Assembly (NCBI GenBank): GCA_964551445.1 | Contig: CAZKCG010000009.1 | Span: 67,625-131,624, forward strand | Source of the DNA: DAOPXV01 sp964551445 | GTDB taxonomy: Bacteria > Muiribacteriota > UBA9980 | Reading direction: 5' to 3' | Length of the DNA stretch: 64,000 bases | Shown here: in pieces, positions 18,083 to 26,418 of the stretch | Position numbering within the stretch: position 1 is the first letter of the stretch | Layout of the letters: each line of letters begins with the position of its first letter | The notes under the pieces: generated by a model | Databases searched by the model: none | Seen by the model: the letters and a program-made list of their open reading frames with translations, nothing else | What the model was told of the DNA's origin: nothing | Made by a program: the position numbers and the translations under genes

Positions 18083-21000
18083 ATGATGAGGAAAAACGCA
18101 TACGGATTGTCACGGGCGAATATCGCCGCGATGGTTTGCATATTATTCATAACGGCGCTGATAGTTTTATTAACGCCGCCGGTTATGGCCGCTTCAAAGG
18201 GAGTCCCGGCCCAGGCCGCCTCCACGGAAAGTTCCACGGCGCCTATGATATCCAAGATCTTTCCCGAGGACTGCGAGGAGGATATCGCGCTTGACGCCAA
18301 AATAATGGCGGTATTTAATAAAAAGATGCGCGACGAGGATATAAACGAATTCACCGTGACCTTAAACGACGGCGTTTCCGATATTTCAACCAGCGTCCGT
18401 TATAATTCAGAGCTTACCAAAGCCGTCATAACGCCTCTTGAAAACCTTCAGCCGGACCACGGCTATTTCGTCACCATCAGCCGGACGATAAGGGACTCAA
18501 ACGGGTCCGCAATGCTTTCAGACAAGGTCTGGAAGTTTAGAACCATAAAAAAATCGGATACGAATCCACCCGTTATAATAGACGTTTCGCCGACGGTTTC
18601 TGCGCCCGGCGTTCCGTGCGATACGAAGATCGAGGTCATGTTCAATAAAAAAATGTATGATTCAAGCATCAACGAGAACACGATAACGGTAAAATGCGGC
18701 CGTGAAAAGGTCATCGGCGCGATAAGATATTTCGAACAGGCTAATAAAGCCGTTTTTTCTCCTATAAATCCTCTGAAACCGGATTCGCTTTTCGAGGTCG
18801 TTATTTCTGCTGAAATATGCGACGCTTCGAAAAACAAACTCGCGCAGGGCCAGACCTATACTTTTAAAACCGCTTCAAAAATGATACTCAAGAACACAAA
18901 TTCATCCGAAGACGAGAATGAGAGCGCTCCAAGAATATCTAAAACGGGTGAAGCCGGAGCAGTCACACCATCTTCTTCAAAAATGCTCGATAATCCAAAG
19001 ATAAAAAAACTTATGGGTAAAATGAACAAAAATATCGCATCCGTGGATGCCGCCGAAGAAGAAGAAATAGTGGCTGAAAACGACGAAAGCCCTCTGGCGA
19101 AAAGCAAAAAAGCCGAGATCGTGGAGATGTTCCCGGCCCCCGGAAGCGACATGGTAAATACGGACGATAAAATAATCGTGCGGTTCAATAAAAAAATGAA
19201 TCCCGGAACTTTTAACATTTTCAATTTTTCGCTGCAGGAAAAGGATGAATATATATTCGGAAAGGTCGAATATAACGCGGCCGCAAAGACGGCCACTTAT
19301 ACTCCTTCCGGCAATTTGAAGATCAACAGAAAATACAAAGTGACCGTTTCCGAAAAGATAGAGGACGCGGACGGCAATCAGCTGGGCCAGAATTATTACT
19401 GGGATTTCACCACTTTAAAACAGGTCGCCCAGTCCAGCATAAAAAAAACGTTCGACTCGCCTAAAAGCATGTCGAAAGACACGACGGGCCCGAATATAAT
19501 AACTTTAAATCCCCGTGAGAACGCTGACAATATAGCGGCAACAGCCCAGATAACAGCCGCTTTCGACGAAGCGATAAAAGATTTTTCTCTCAATTCCTTT
19601 ACGTTCAGGGTTTTAAACGGTGAAACCGAGGTCCCCGGAAAACTTTATTACGACACTTCACAGAAAAAAGCGATATTCACTCCTAAAGCGCCGCTCGATG
19701 AAGGTACGGCGTATAACGTTCACATATCGACCGGAATAATGGATCTTTCAGGCAATTATATGCAGCGTGAAAAGAAATGGAAATTCATAGTCGGAAAGAA
19801 CTGGTCCGGAAGAAGTCCCATGATAACGAGCGTTGTTCCTGAAAAAGGCGCCGACGGCGTTGAACTTGGTTCGCCGATCACCGTGAGCTTTGACCGCCGG
19901 ATGAAGGCTTCGAGCATCACGCCCTATTCGTTCTTCGTCACCGACGGAACGAGATCGGTGCAGGGAAAGGTATCGTACGATGAACAGAATAATTCCGCCA
20001 CTTTCGCTCCCTGGAGCACTTATTCGCAGAACAGGGTGTATAGCGTAACTCTTGCTAAAACCATTGAAGACCGCGAAGGAATGGCGCTCGCCGAGACGAC
20101 GCTATGGCAGTTTAAAACGGGCAACGGCATGAGATCGGGCATAGCTTCTTCCGGTCAGGTAACTTCGGTCGCCGCCGGCGGGGACGCCAATATGCAGATA
20201 AAGGTCCAGAAACAGATGGGTTCCGAACTCATAACTCAGATGGGAGACAGAAGCGCCGCGACCGCCGCCGCTAAAAGCGAACTCGGAAGCGAAATGAACC
20301 TCGCGAATCCTGAAAAAACTCAGCTTAGAGATCTCGTGCCCGTCGCCGATGTTAAAGACCGCATGTCGGTCTCCGACAAAGGCGCGTACGGGAACGTGAA
20401 AGCCAATACCTATAGAGAAGACTCGCTCGCCGTCTCTGACAACGCGAAATTCAATGCTCCTCTCGCCGCCGAACCGGCCGCATCGCCTCTTGAAAGCGCT
20501 CCGGACGAAGCGGCTTTGCGCGCGCATATTTCGGATAAGAGCGCCTACGGCGATATAAAGATGAGAAGAATAAAAGATACTGTCGATCAAACTGACGTTT
20601 ACGACGACGCGATGAGCGGCACTCTTAAAGATCAGATCGCGAATTTTCTTTCCGATGAAGCCAAAAGCCAGGCCAAACTTGGAACCGCGGTAGATGCGCT
20701 TGCGTCTAACTCCGATCCCGTCGCCGACGCCAGAAATAACGGACTTGGCGCTAATGTCGCGCCCGCAAACGCCGATGAGGAAGATCCCGCCGCCGTAATG
20801 ACTAAAGAGCGGACAAGCGCGAACGCCGAAATATCCGACCGCGTAAAAACGCAGATAACGGATAATTATAACGGCAAAAACATCGTTTATACCAAAGCTG
20901 ACGGCCTTTCAAGAGAAACTGAAACGGCCCGGCCGAAGGCTGCGTTCGTTCAAATGTCGGATCCGCCTTCAAAAGAAGATTCGATATATTCACAAAACCC

Positions 21001-21907
21001 CGTAGAATCAAAACGCGTCGTCCGCCAGCCGAAACTTAGCGACAATGATGACGCCGACCTGATAAAGCTTGAAAAGGTCCATAAATATGGCGTTGAAGAG
21101 CAGGAACCGATGGACGCCGAAGACGGCGCCGTGAGAAAAATTTCTGCGCTCGACGATGAATCGCTAATAGATTCGCCGCTTCGTGAAGATAAAGAATACG
21201 GAAAAACTCCGCCCGCCGTTGATGCAAACATGAATAATATGGCAGGCAATAAAGCGGTGACGATCCCTTCAGTCGCGAACGCTGAACCTGCGATGATCCC
21301 GCAGCAATGCGCAAACGCCTTGAGCGGCGCTAAAAAACCCGCCGCGGGCGAACCGGTAAGACCTAAAGGAATGATAAACGGCGTTCCGATCGAAGATATA
21401 ATCGGCGAAGGCGGGATCGAGGGCATGATAGCCGATAACGCGGCGGCTGCCGGAGATCCTTCGACCATGTCGGACGCCGGGGGAAGCGGAAGACCGGTCA
21501 TGAAAAAAACGGTCGTTGAAAGCGCCGCCACTCTTAAAACTTATGAAAATCAAGGATTGTCGGATGCGGGCCAGATACCTTCCGAAAACGAGGCGAAATT
21601 TCTTGTGATAGCTATTTTCCCGAATAAGAATTCAAAAGGGATACCGCTCGATTCAACCATAACCGCCGTATTCAACCAGGATATCGACGTGGCGAGCTTA
21701 AACGGCACGACTTTCGCCATCACCGGAGCGGAAGGAACAGTGGCGGGCAAACTTCTTTACAACGGCCGTATGAAAAAGGCCATTTTCAGGCCTAACTCGC
21801 CGCTTCAGGCATCCACGCGATATGAAGTGACGCTTGCCTCCGCGATAAAAAACGCTACGGGCCAGGCGCTCATGCCATTGAAATGGGTTTTCACGACAGC
21901 CGAGTAA
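18083..21907 (+). CDS. Large secreted protein with six SbsA-type Ig-like (Big_5) domains
   Basis: The start is the ATG at 18083 after AGAGGCGG; an upstream in-frame extension has no ribosome site. The product is 1274 residues with an N-terminal signal/anchor (ITALIVLLTPPVMAAS). Five Ig-like domains of about 105-120 residues follow, each opening with a segment such as SKIFPEDCEEDIALDAKIMA and closing with a W-x-F-x-T strand. A sixth lies at the C-terminus (AIFPNKNSKGIPLDS). Between the fifth and sixth is a roughly 480-residue polar, probably disordered stretch (DNA about 20136-21580) with recurring S-D-K-x-A-Y-G motifs. Such domains occur in S-layer and other surface proteins. Function is unknown; an envelope or extracellular structural role is inferred. 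It is monocistronic. Confidence 0.85.
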   Translation: MMRKNAYGLSRANIAAMVCILFITALIVLLTPPVMAASKGVPAQAASTESSTAPMISKIFPEDCEEDIALDAKIMAVFNKKMRDEDINEFTVTLNDGVSDISTSVRYNSELTKAVITPLENLQPDHGYFVTISRTIRDSNGSAMLSDKVWKFRTIKKSDTNPPVIIDVSPTVSAPGVPCDTKIEVMFNKKMYDSSINENTITVKCGREKVIGAIRYFEQANKAVFSPINPLKPDSLFEVVISAEICDASKNKLAQGQTYTFKTASKMILKNTNSSEDENESAPRISKTGEAGAVTPSSSKMLDNPKIKKLMGKMNKNIASVDAAEEEEIVAENDESPLAKSKKAEIVEMFPAPGSDMVNTDDKIIVRFNKKMNPGTFNIFNFSLQEKDEYIFGKVEYNAAAKTATYTPSGNLKINRKYKVTVSEKIEDADGNQLGQNYYWDFTTLKQVAQSSIKKTFDSPKSMSKDTTGPNIITLNPRENADNIAATAQITAAFDEAIKDFSLNSFTFRVLNGETEVPGKLYYDTSQKKAIFTPKAPLDEGTAYNVHISTGIMDLSGNYMQREKKWKFIVGKNWSGRSPMITSVVPEKGADGVELGSPITVSFDRRMKASSITPYSFFVTDGTRSVQGKVSYDEQNNSATFAPWSTYSQNRVYSVTLAKTIEDREGMALAETTLWQFKTGNGMRSGIASSGQVTSVAAGGDANMQIKVQKQMGSELITQMGDRSAATAAAKSELGSEMNLANPEKTQLRDLVPVADVKDRMSVSDKGAYGNVKANTYREDSLAVSDNAKFNAPLAAEPAASPLESAPDEAALRAHISDKSAYGDIKMRRIKDTVDQTDVYDDAMSGTLKDQIANFLSDEAKSQAKLGTAVDALASNSDPVADARNNGLGANVAPANADEEDPAAVMTKERTSANAEISDRVKTQITDNYNGKNIVYTKADGLSRETETARPKAAFVQMSDPPSKEDSIYSQNPVESKRVVRQPKLSDNDDADLIKLEKVHKYGVEEQEPMDAEDGAVRKISALDDESLIDSPLREDKEYGKTPPAVDANMNNMAGNKAVTIPSVANAEPAMIPQQCANALSGAKKPAAGEPVRPKGMINGVPIEDIIGEGGIEGMIADNAAAAGDPSTMSDAGGSGRPVMKKTVVESAATLKTYENQGLSDAGQIPSENEAKFLVIAIFPNKNSKGIPLDSTITAVFNQDIDVASLNGTTFAITGAEGTVAGKLLYNGRMKKAIFRPNSPLQASTRYEVTLASAIKNATGQALMPLKWVFTTAE

Positions 21908-21922
21908 ACTGGACCGCGTCCG

Positions 21923-22276
21923 TTATTGTTTGAAAAAGATGGATATGAATTTAAGCTTCTGGCCGGGTACGAGATTATTTAATATTCCGTGCCTGGAGCC
22001 GGAAGAGCATAAAAAAGAATCGCCGGCGGCGACCGTGAATTCGCGCCCGTTCAATATGCCTGTTCCGCGGCCTTCCGTTATGAAATAAAATTCGTCCTCG
22101 TTGTTATGCGGATGTTCGGGAATGGTAGCGCCAGGTTCCATTTCGTTAAGATTAAGCGCGTTGAAACGCAGCTTTGAAGAATTCTCGTTGAGATAATACC
22201 GGTTCACAATTTCACCGATACCTCCCCTGACGTTTTTATTGACCTTACATTCGACGTCATCATAAAGCTTTATCAT
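21923..22276 (-). CDS. Small cupin-domain protein
   Basis: A 117-residue single cupin. The metal-binding motif 1 is seen as EHPHNNEDEFYFITEGRG (G-x5-H-x-H-x4-E-like) and motif 2 as AAGDSFLCSSGSRHGILN with its His. The ATG at 22276 follows a clear GGAGG ribosome site; an upstream TTG in frame is rejected. Family members range from sugar isomerases to sensors, so no reaction can be named. It overlaps nothing and converges with the Ig-like protein gene. Confidence 0.85.
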   Translation of the reverse strand: MIKLYDDVECKVNKNVRGGIGEIVNRYYLNENSSKLRFNALNLNEMEPGATIPEHPHNNEDEFYFITEGRGTGILNGREFTVAAGDSFLCSSGSRHGILNNLVPGQKLKFISIFFKQ

Positions 22277-22347
22277 TAAATAGCCTCCACCCAAAAATAT
22301 ATTTACAAAAATATAAAACTCATTTTACCATATTTTTTTAAAAATTT

Positions 22348-23967
22348 CTACCCTAAAAAAAACGCAAGCAGCTGGCTGCATATTATTATTCCGAAAAGCG
22401 ATATCGGATAACATGCCGCGAAAGGGATATTGACCTTATCCGACCCGACGGCGTTTGAAAGCGCCGCGATCGCCGCAGAATTATTAAGGCTTCCGCAGAC
22501 GCACGCCATACTTTTTATGAAATCCATTTTTAATATCCTGTAACTTACGAAAAACGCTGAACTCATGGTAAAAATCATGATGAAAGCTGAGGCTGATATC
22601 ATTTTTAATACCGTGGCCGCGTCCATCGCGGTGACGCCTGCTCCTGATTTAAGCCCGAGCCCGGCCAGAAAGAAATTCATTCCGACCTCTTTTAAAAGCG
22701 ACTCGGCCGAGTGCGAGACATGCCCGGTCAGAAATCCTATGCGCCTGAAATACCCGAGAAACATAGCCATTATAAGGGTTCCGCCGACGCTTCCGAGCGC
22801 TATCGCCCCGACCCATGGAACTGGTATTTTTATCATGCCAAGGACTATTCCAGCCGCGATCGTAAATGACATCGAGAAAAAATCGACCTCGCCTGTTTTT
22901 TTTCTTTTGGTGCCCAGGAATTTTTCAAGGGCGTCGAGATCGTTTATTTTTCCGACCGCTAAAAGAGTGTCGCCCTGTTCCAGAACGAGTTCGCGCGCAG
23001 GGAAAAGCTCGAATTCGCCGCGCCACACACGCGGCACCACGCAGTGGTAGTTGGCGGATATTCCGAGGCTGTCGAGAGTCGCGTCATGAAGCGAAAAGTT
23101 GGTCATGACTATCTGGCGCGATTGGACCGAAGGGTCGATGTGAAGATCCTCGTGCGACTGCATTCCGAGAAGCCTTTTCATGTTTTTTAGCGATTCCTCG
23201 CTTCCGACGGCAAGGACTATATCGTCTAACTTTAAGGCCGTGCTGTCGTCGGGTATTATTATGTGCCCCTTTCTCTTTATGCGCGATATCGTGGCGCCCG
23301 TTTTTTCGGCGAAATTTATTTCCGAGAAAGGAATTCCGGTAAGGTCCTTTTTTTCGACGATAAATTTTCTGGCTACGAGCAGGTCCGTTTTTTCCTTTTC
23401 GTTGTTGAAGCTTTTTATGGCCTCTTTCTGAAGGTCTTTTTTCATTATAAGCGGCAGCAGCTGGACGAAAAGTATGACCATGATCATCCCGAGCGGATAG
23501 ACTATGCCGTAGCTTGAAAGGATGGTTTTATTCCAGCCTTTATCCATTAATATGGCGAGACTCGAAGTGGTGTTCAGGCTTCCGGTGTATAGACCGAGAC
23601 CCGTTTCGGTAGTAAAACCGAGATATGAGCTGCAAATGAATGTCGCTATAACGCTTGCGATGCCGGTCGTAGCCGAAACGATGATGTAGGGGACGCCAGC
23701 CATTCCGAACGAACTGAAGAATCTCGGCCCGCTTCGAAGCCCGATGACGAACATGAATATAACGAGCCCGATCTGGGTTATGGCTTCTGACGGGCGAAGC
23801 CCGAGCACTCCGGCGAAGAATCCGACGACGAATATGCCTGAACTTCCGAATGAAAAAAGCCCGAAATTGATCTTGCCGAACATGATGCCGGCGAAAAGGA
23901 TGAGAAAGGTCACAAAGATCGGATTATTTATGACCTGCTGAAAAAACTGCGAAAGACTTTCTTCCAT
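22348..23967 (-). CDS. AspT/YidE-type transporter with two TrkA-C domains
   Basis: A 539-residue membrane protein with the aspartate:alanine exchanger (AAE) layout: about five TM segments, a cytoplasmic centre with two RCK_C/TrkA-C modules (about 205-280 and 285-370, e.g. LKLDDIVLAVGSEESLK and LEQGDTLLAVG), then five or six more TM segments. Signature stretches include GLYTGSLNTTSSLAIL and, in the second half, the related GSLNNSAAIAALSNAVGSD. The substrate is unknown; AspT exchanges Asp and Ala, while others in the family are uncharacterised. It follows the O-antigen-ligase gene by 37 nt and may share its transcript. Confidence 0.88.
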   Translation of the reverse strand: MEESLSQFFQQVINNPIFVTFLILFAGIMFGKINFGLFSFGSSGIFVVGFFAGVLGLRPSEAITQIGLVIFMFVIGLRSGPRFFSSFGMAGVPYIIVSATTGIASVIATFICSSYLGFTTETGLGLYTGSLNTTSSLAILMDKGWNKTILSSYGIVYPLGMIMVILFVQLLPLIMKKDLQKEAIKSFNNEKEKTDLLVARKFIVEKKDLTGIPFSEINFAEKTGATISRIKRKGHIIIPDDSTALKLDDIVLAVGSEESLKNMKRLLGMQSHEDLHIDPSVQSRQIVMTNFSLHDATLDSLGISANYHCVVPRVWRGEFELFPARELVLEQGDTLLAVGKINDLDALEKFLGTKRKKTGEVDFFSMSFTIAAGIVLGMIKIPVPWVGAIALGSVGGTLIMAMFLGYFRRIGFLTGHVSHSAESLLKEVGMNFFLAGLGLKSGAGVTAMDAATVLKMISASAFIMIFTMSSAFFVSYRILKMDFIKSMACVCGSLNNSAAIAALSNAVGSDKVNIPFAACYPISLFGIIICSQLLAFFLG

Positions 23968-24004
23968 TTTTACCTTTCTTCTTTTGGCGTGAGATTTTTT
24001 TCTT

Positions 24005-26323
24005 TTAATATTTTGATAGAATTTCCGCGGCCTGTTTGTAATATTCGGATGTTTCCGGGAGATTACGCATGACGCCTTCTACGATAGCGCGGCCTTCGGA
24101 CCGCTTCCCGGTTTTTATGGTGACAAGTCCTATTTTAAGAGGTATCTGGGGCATCGAAGGTACCAGCGAATACGCGCTGTTATAAAATTTAAGGGCCTCT
24201 TCGAGTTTTCCGGCCGCGTATTTTATCTCGCCGATCTGATACGCCGAGCGGCCCATTTCACTTCCGCAGGTGGCGCGGTTGAAGTTGAAGATGTTGCGCT
24301 TTATATTTTCGTTGATTATATCTTCAACCGCTAAATTCAGAACTTTTAAATATTCGGCCTCTGCCTCCGGAAACAAATTCTTTTTAGAATACAGATCGCC
24401 CAGGTTATTGGTGGCGGTTATGAAATAAGGGTTGAATTTAAGGGCTTTTCTATAATAAAATTCGGCTTTTTCAAGAGAGCCTTTATGGAAGTGGACGATC
24501 CCGAGATTGTTCAGAGAATCCGGTGATTTCGGGTCGCATCCGAGAGCTTTTTCAAAGAATATGACCGCGTCGTCGAGCTCTTTGGTTCTGATCGCGATGA
24601 ATCCGAGGTTGTTATATATCCCCTTGTCGCTGGCGTAGTTTCTGGCGCGCAACAGAAGGTCGCGGCCTTTCTTCAGTTTTTCCTGGTCGATCTGGCTTCC
24701 GGCGGGCGAGGCCATTCCGATATAGGCCGTTCCCAGAAGATAGAGCGCGTCGCCCTGCGCGGGGTTAAGGCTTATCGCGTTCTCAAGATATGGTATCGCT
24801 TTATCGAATTTGTGTTCCTTCAGAAATGTCTGGCCGGTCACGGTGATGCAGTCCGCGGCGAAAGGCATTATTATTACGAAAATGATCACGATCGCTATGA
24901 ATGAAATGGCGGCGATCTTGAGTGAGTAAATTTCCGCCGGTGATACCGACGCCATGTACGATGTAGAATTATCGGGAACGCTTTTAAGTTCTTCATTTTT
25001 GTTTTTTTCCGGCGCGGTTAAAACGGCGAGCGCCCCGCAGAGCGCGAAAATGAGAGCGCCGTTACAGGGGACATGCAGCGGAAAGTCGGCGAGCGCGTCA
25101 AGCATGAGAGCTGAAAGCGCCGTCATATGCGCCAGGACCGTCGCGCGCGTCTCATAGGGAACCGCTTCGTCGCGGATGGCCCTTATCGAGAGCTTATATA
25201 TCGAGAAAAAGAAATAGAACATGCATAAAAGTCCGGCAATGCCGGTTTCGGCGGCCATCTGGATATATTCGTTATGCGCTTCCTTGGCGTTTCCGGCGAT
25301 CTCGTCGTAATAGGGATCGTTATTAAGAGAGTCGAGATAAGACTTCTGGTAGTCGAGATATTTGACCTTGAACATTCCGCATCCCACGCCTAGAACGGGC
25401 TTGTGTCTGAATATTTCGTACGATACGCGCCATACGAAAAATCGCTGCGCGATATTATGGTCGGCGGTCGAAAAACCGGCTTTCATACGGTTGAAAAAGC
25501 CGCCCTCGGCGAAGCGCGAACTGCTTATGAAATTATAGGAGCTGAAGATCCCCGCCAGTAAAAGAATGACAAGGATATATACCGCGGCGGTTTTTAAGGC
25601 TTTCGCCGGGATGGAGAACCCGTTCATCACCGCGAAAAGGACGGAGCCGAAGATAAGCGAAAGCGCCATCGCGAAAAAGGCCGCCCTGGAATAGGTCATG
25701 ATGACCGTTGCCGCGGCGGAGAACAAAAGGAGCGAATAGAGCCAGAAGTGTATCGAGCTCTTTTTTTCGCCGGCAGCCGCGCGGATCAGAAGCGGTATGA
25801 GCGCCGTAAGAAAAGCGCCGTACCAGTTGACGTTTCCGATAGTCGAAAAAAGGTCCATGCGCCCTTCGGGTTTTTCCCAGAACGCGAAGTCGATCTGTAA
25901 GTATTGAAAAAAACCGTATATTATAATCGGTATCGAAAGATATATGATCGAAGCAGAAAATTTTTTCAGGCTGTCCCGATCGAAATAATTGACGGTGAAA
26001 AGAAAGACCAGAAAATAAGCGCAATATTCCGAAAATCGAATAATGCTCACGTGAGAATTTTCAGATGAAAGCACCGATGAAAAAAGCGCCAGCGCGAAAC
26101 AGAAAAGCGGGAAATTCATAGCGTGCGCTCTTATTTTTAATCCGGCCGTCATAATATAATAAATGGCCAGGGAGAACATGGAAAATCTTAAAAAGAAAGA
26201 TTTGGGAACGACGAACGCCGTCGTGTTCATCGTCGTGAATATAAGAAATACGCCGCAGATCGAGGCTATAAAAAGCCATTGACCCCATTCGATGGCGGGT
26301 CGGGAGTTATCTTTTTTTTTCAT
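24005..26323 (-). CDS. O-antigen ligase-family membrane protein with C-terminal TPR domain
   Basis: A 772-residue protein. The first 480 residues contain about 12 TM segments and the Wzy_C/WaaL signature region: a periplasmic loop with RFFVWRVSYEIFRHKPVLGVG, then AHNEYIQMAAETGIAG. The C-terminal 280 residues are tetratricopeptide repeats (for example ALYLLGTAYIGMA, GIYNNLGFIAIRTKELDDA, PDSLNNLGIVHFHKGSLEKA). This class transfers lipid-linked glycans to lipid A (WaaL), polymerises O units (Wzy) or glycosylates proteins (PglL/PilO type); sequence alone does not decide. It lies downstream of the secretin gene but is separated from it by a terminator, so pilin glycosylation is only a possibility. 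A second such protein is at 48298. Confidence 0.85.
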   Translation of the reverse strand: MKKKDNSRPAIEWGQWLFIASICGVFLIFTTMNTTAFVVPKSFFLRFSMFSLAIYYIMTAGLKIRAHAMNFPLFCFALALFSSVLSSENSHVSIIRFSEYCAYFLVFLFTVNYFDRDSLKKFSASIIYLSIPIIIYGFFQYLQIDFAFWEKPEGRMDLFSTIGNVNWYGAFLTALIPLLIRAAAGEKKSSIHFWLYSLLLFSAAATVIMTYSRAAFFAMALSLIFGSVLFAVMNGFSIPAKALKTAAVYILVILLLAGIFSSYNFISSSRFAEGGFFNRMKAGFSTADHNIAQRFFVWRVSYEIFRHKPVLGVGCGMFKVKYLDYQKSYLDSLNNDPYYDEIAGNAKEAHNEYIQMAAETGIAGLLCMFYFFFSIYKLSIRAIRDEAVPYETRATVLAHMTALSALMLDALADFPLHVPCNGALIFALCGALAVLTAPEKNKNEELKSVPDNSTSYMASVSPAEIYSLKIAAISFIAIVIIFVIIMPFAADCITVTGQTFLKEHKFDKAIPYLENAISLNPAQGDALYLLGTAYIGMASPAGSQIDQEKLKKGRDLLLRARNYASDKGIYNNLGFIAIRTKELDDAVIFFEKALGCDPKSPDSLNNLGIVHFHKGSLEKAEFYYRKALKFNPYFITATNNLGDLYSKKNLFPEAEAEYLKVLNLAVEDIINENIKRNIFNFNRATCGSEMGRSAYQIGEIKYAAGKLEEALKFYNSAYSLVPSMPQIPLKIGLVTIKTGKRSEGRAIVEGVMRNLPETSEYYKQAAEILSKY

Positions 26324-26350
26324 ATCCGCATGCCTTTGACTATAAGTATA

Positions 26351-26390
26351 AAAACATAGGCGCGACCGTTTAAAATCGCACCTATGTTAA
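26351..26390 (-). terminator. Rho-independent terminator after the secretin gene
   Basis: On the minus strand, stem AACATAGGTGCGA / TCGCGCCTATGTT followed by TTTTTA. It separates the secretin gene from the ligase gene. Confidence 0.7.
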
Positions 26391-26418
26391 AGATTTATTA
26401 AGTTGTTATTATACCTTA

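Noticed and set aside
20950..21531. A 193-codon open frame antisense to the Ig-like protein gene
   Set aside because: It lies wholly opposite a gene with signal peptide and clear domains, has a low-complexity translation, and no ribosome site or promoter. It is a by-product of the codon bias of the sense gene.
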